Shown in pieces: positions 5,780 through 5,864 of a stretch of 5,864 bases of DNA (position 1 is the first letter of the stretch; each line of letters starts with the position of its first letter). The stretch is from Bacteroides sp. GTDB lineage: Bacteria; Bacteroidota; Bacteroidia; Bacteroidales; Bacteroidaceae. Position numbers and translations under genes: made by a program. The stretch is from assembly GCA_019412865.1 (NCBI GenBank), contig DXOJ01000629.1, positions 971 to 6,834 of the forward strand, read 5' to 3'. The notes beneath the pieces were generated by a model, which was not told where the DNA came from, searched no databases, and saw only the letters and a program-made list of their open reading frames with translations.

Positions 5780-5803
5780 ATTTCGACTTTTTCTTTACTT
5801 TTG
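5773..5803 (+). promoter_or_regulatory. candidate Bacteroides-type promoter
   Basis: TACTTTTG at 5796-5803 is a perfect match to the Bacteroides primary-sigma -7 element TAnnTTTG. A TTTT at 5773-5776, 19 nt upstream, is one mismatch from the -33 TTTG and lies at the usual spacing, although it overlaps the T tract of the terminator. Transcription would begin near 5808-5812, leaving a short leader before the ATG at 5828. The repeat-like GACTTTTT at 5770 and 5785 adds to the T-rich context. The -33 match is weak. Confidence 0.45.
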
Positions 5804-5827
5804 TTGAAACTTTAAAATAAAAGCGAC

Positions 5828-5864
5828 ATGAAAAAAATCTTATTTGCGCTAGTGGTAATTGTTC
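5828..5864 (+). CDS. start of a secreted or membrane protein gene (truncated by window edge)
   Basis: An ATG at 5828 opens MKKILFALVVIV and runs off the window. Two Lys followed by a hydrophobic run is a signal-peptide or membrane-anchor start, possibly of a lipoprotein. It is preceded by AAAATAAAAGCGAC and by the candidate promoter, and it is separated from the phage operon by the terminator, so it is probably a separate transcription unit. Whether it is a phage gene, a lysogenic-conversion gene or host sequence past a prophage edge cannot be told from 12 codons. Confidence 0.6.
   Translation, partial: MKKILFALVVIV

Overview
The window looks like part of a temperate phage or prophage of a Bacteroidales host (Bacteroides/Parabacteroides type). 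All genes lie on the + strand and are packed head to tail with very short gaps or overlaps. They include a recognisable GH24 phage lysozyme, a portal-like protein and several small proteins typical of a phage neck module. Three features point to Bacteroidetes: starts preceded by A/T-rich sequence with little or no Shine-Dalgarno (for example TAATATG at two junctions), moderate-to-low GC, and a perfect Bacteroides -7 element (TAnnTTTG) near the right end. No host housekeeping gene, tRNA, CRISPR or transposase is visible.

Layout. Positions 1-153 hold the possible tail of an upstream gene and a strong hairpin with a GGAA tetraloop and a T-rich 3' side (69-94). Positions 154-991 hold a two-gene membrane/lysis-type pair: a small single-pass coiled-coil membrane protein, then a lipoprotein that also has a C-terminal membrane segment, which is the topology of a unimolecular spanin. 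Positions 967-1257 hold a small conserved-looking phage protein that overlaps the spanin gene. Positions 1259-2611 hold the portal-like protein. Positions 2641-3588 (DUF6712-like) and 3590-4393 hold unassigned phage proteins. Positions 4397-4822 hold the lysozyme. Positions 4826-5269 and 5266-5712 hold two translationally coupled small proteins whose size, position and sequence flavour suggest tail-terminator or neck-completion roles. A strong intrinsic terminator (5744-5779) closes the operon. A promoter-like sequence and the first codons of a secreted or membrane protein (5828 onward) start a new unit at the window edge.

How the parts fit. The likely logic is late-gene expression of a head-tail connector module with lysis functions scattered through it. 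The lysozyme has no signal sequence, so it would need a holin to reach the murein; the 95-aa membrane protein is the only candidate here. The 181-aa lipoprotein could then bridge and fuse the inner and outer membranes. Terminase, major capsid, tail tube and tape-measure genes are not in the window.

Limits. Only the lysozyme is assigned with high confidence. The portal call rests on recalled motif resemblance, and the other structural roles are inferred from gene order. I see no clearly new defence or mobile system. The most interesting items are the u-spanin candidate, the split lysis module, the strand-specific hairpin, and three consecutive genes in one frame separated only by a stop plus one codon.
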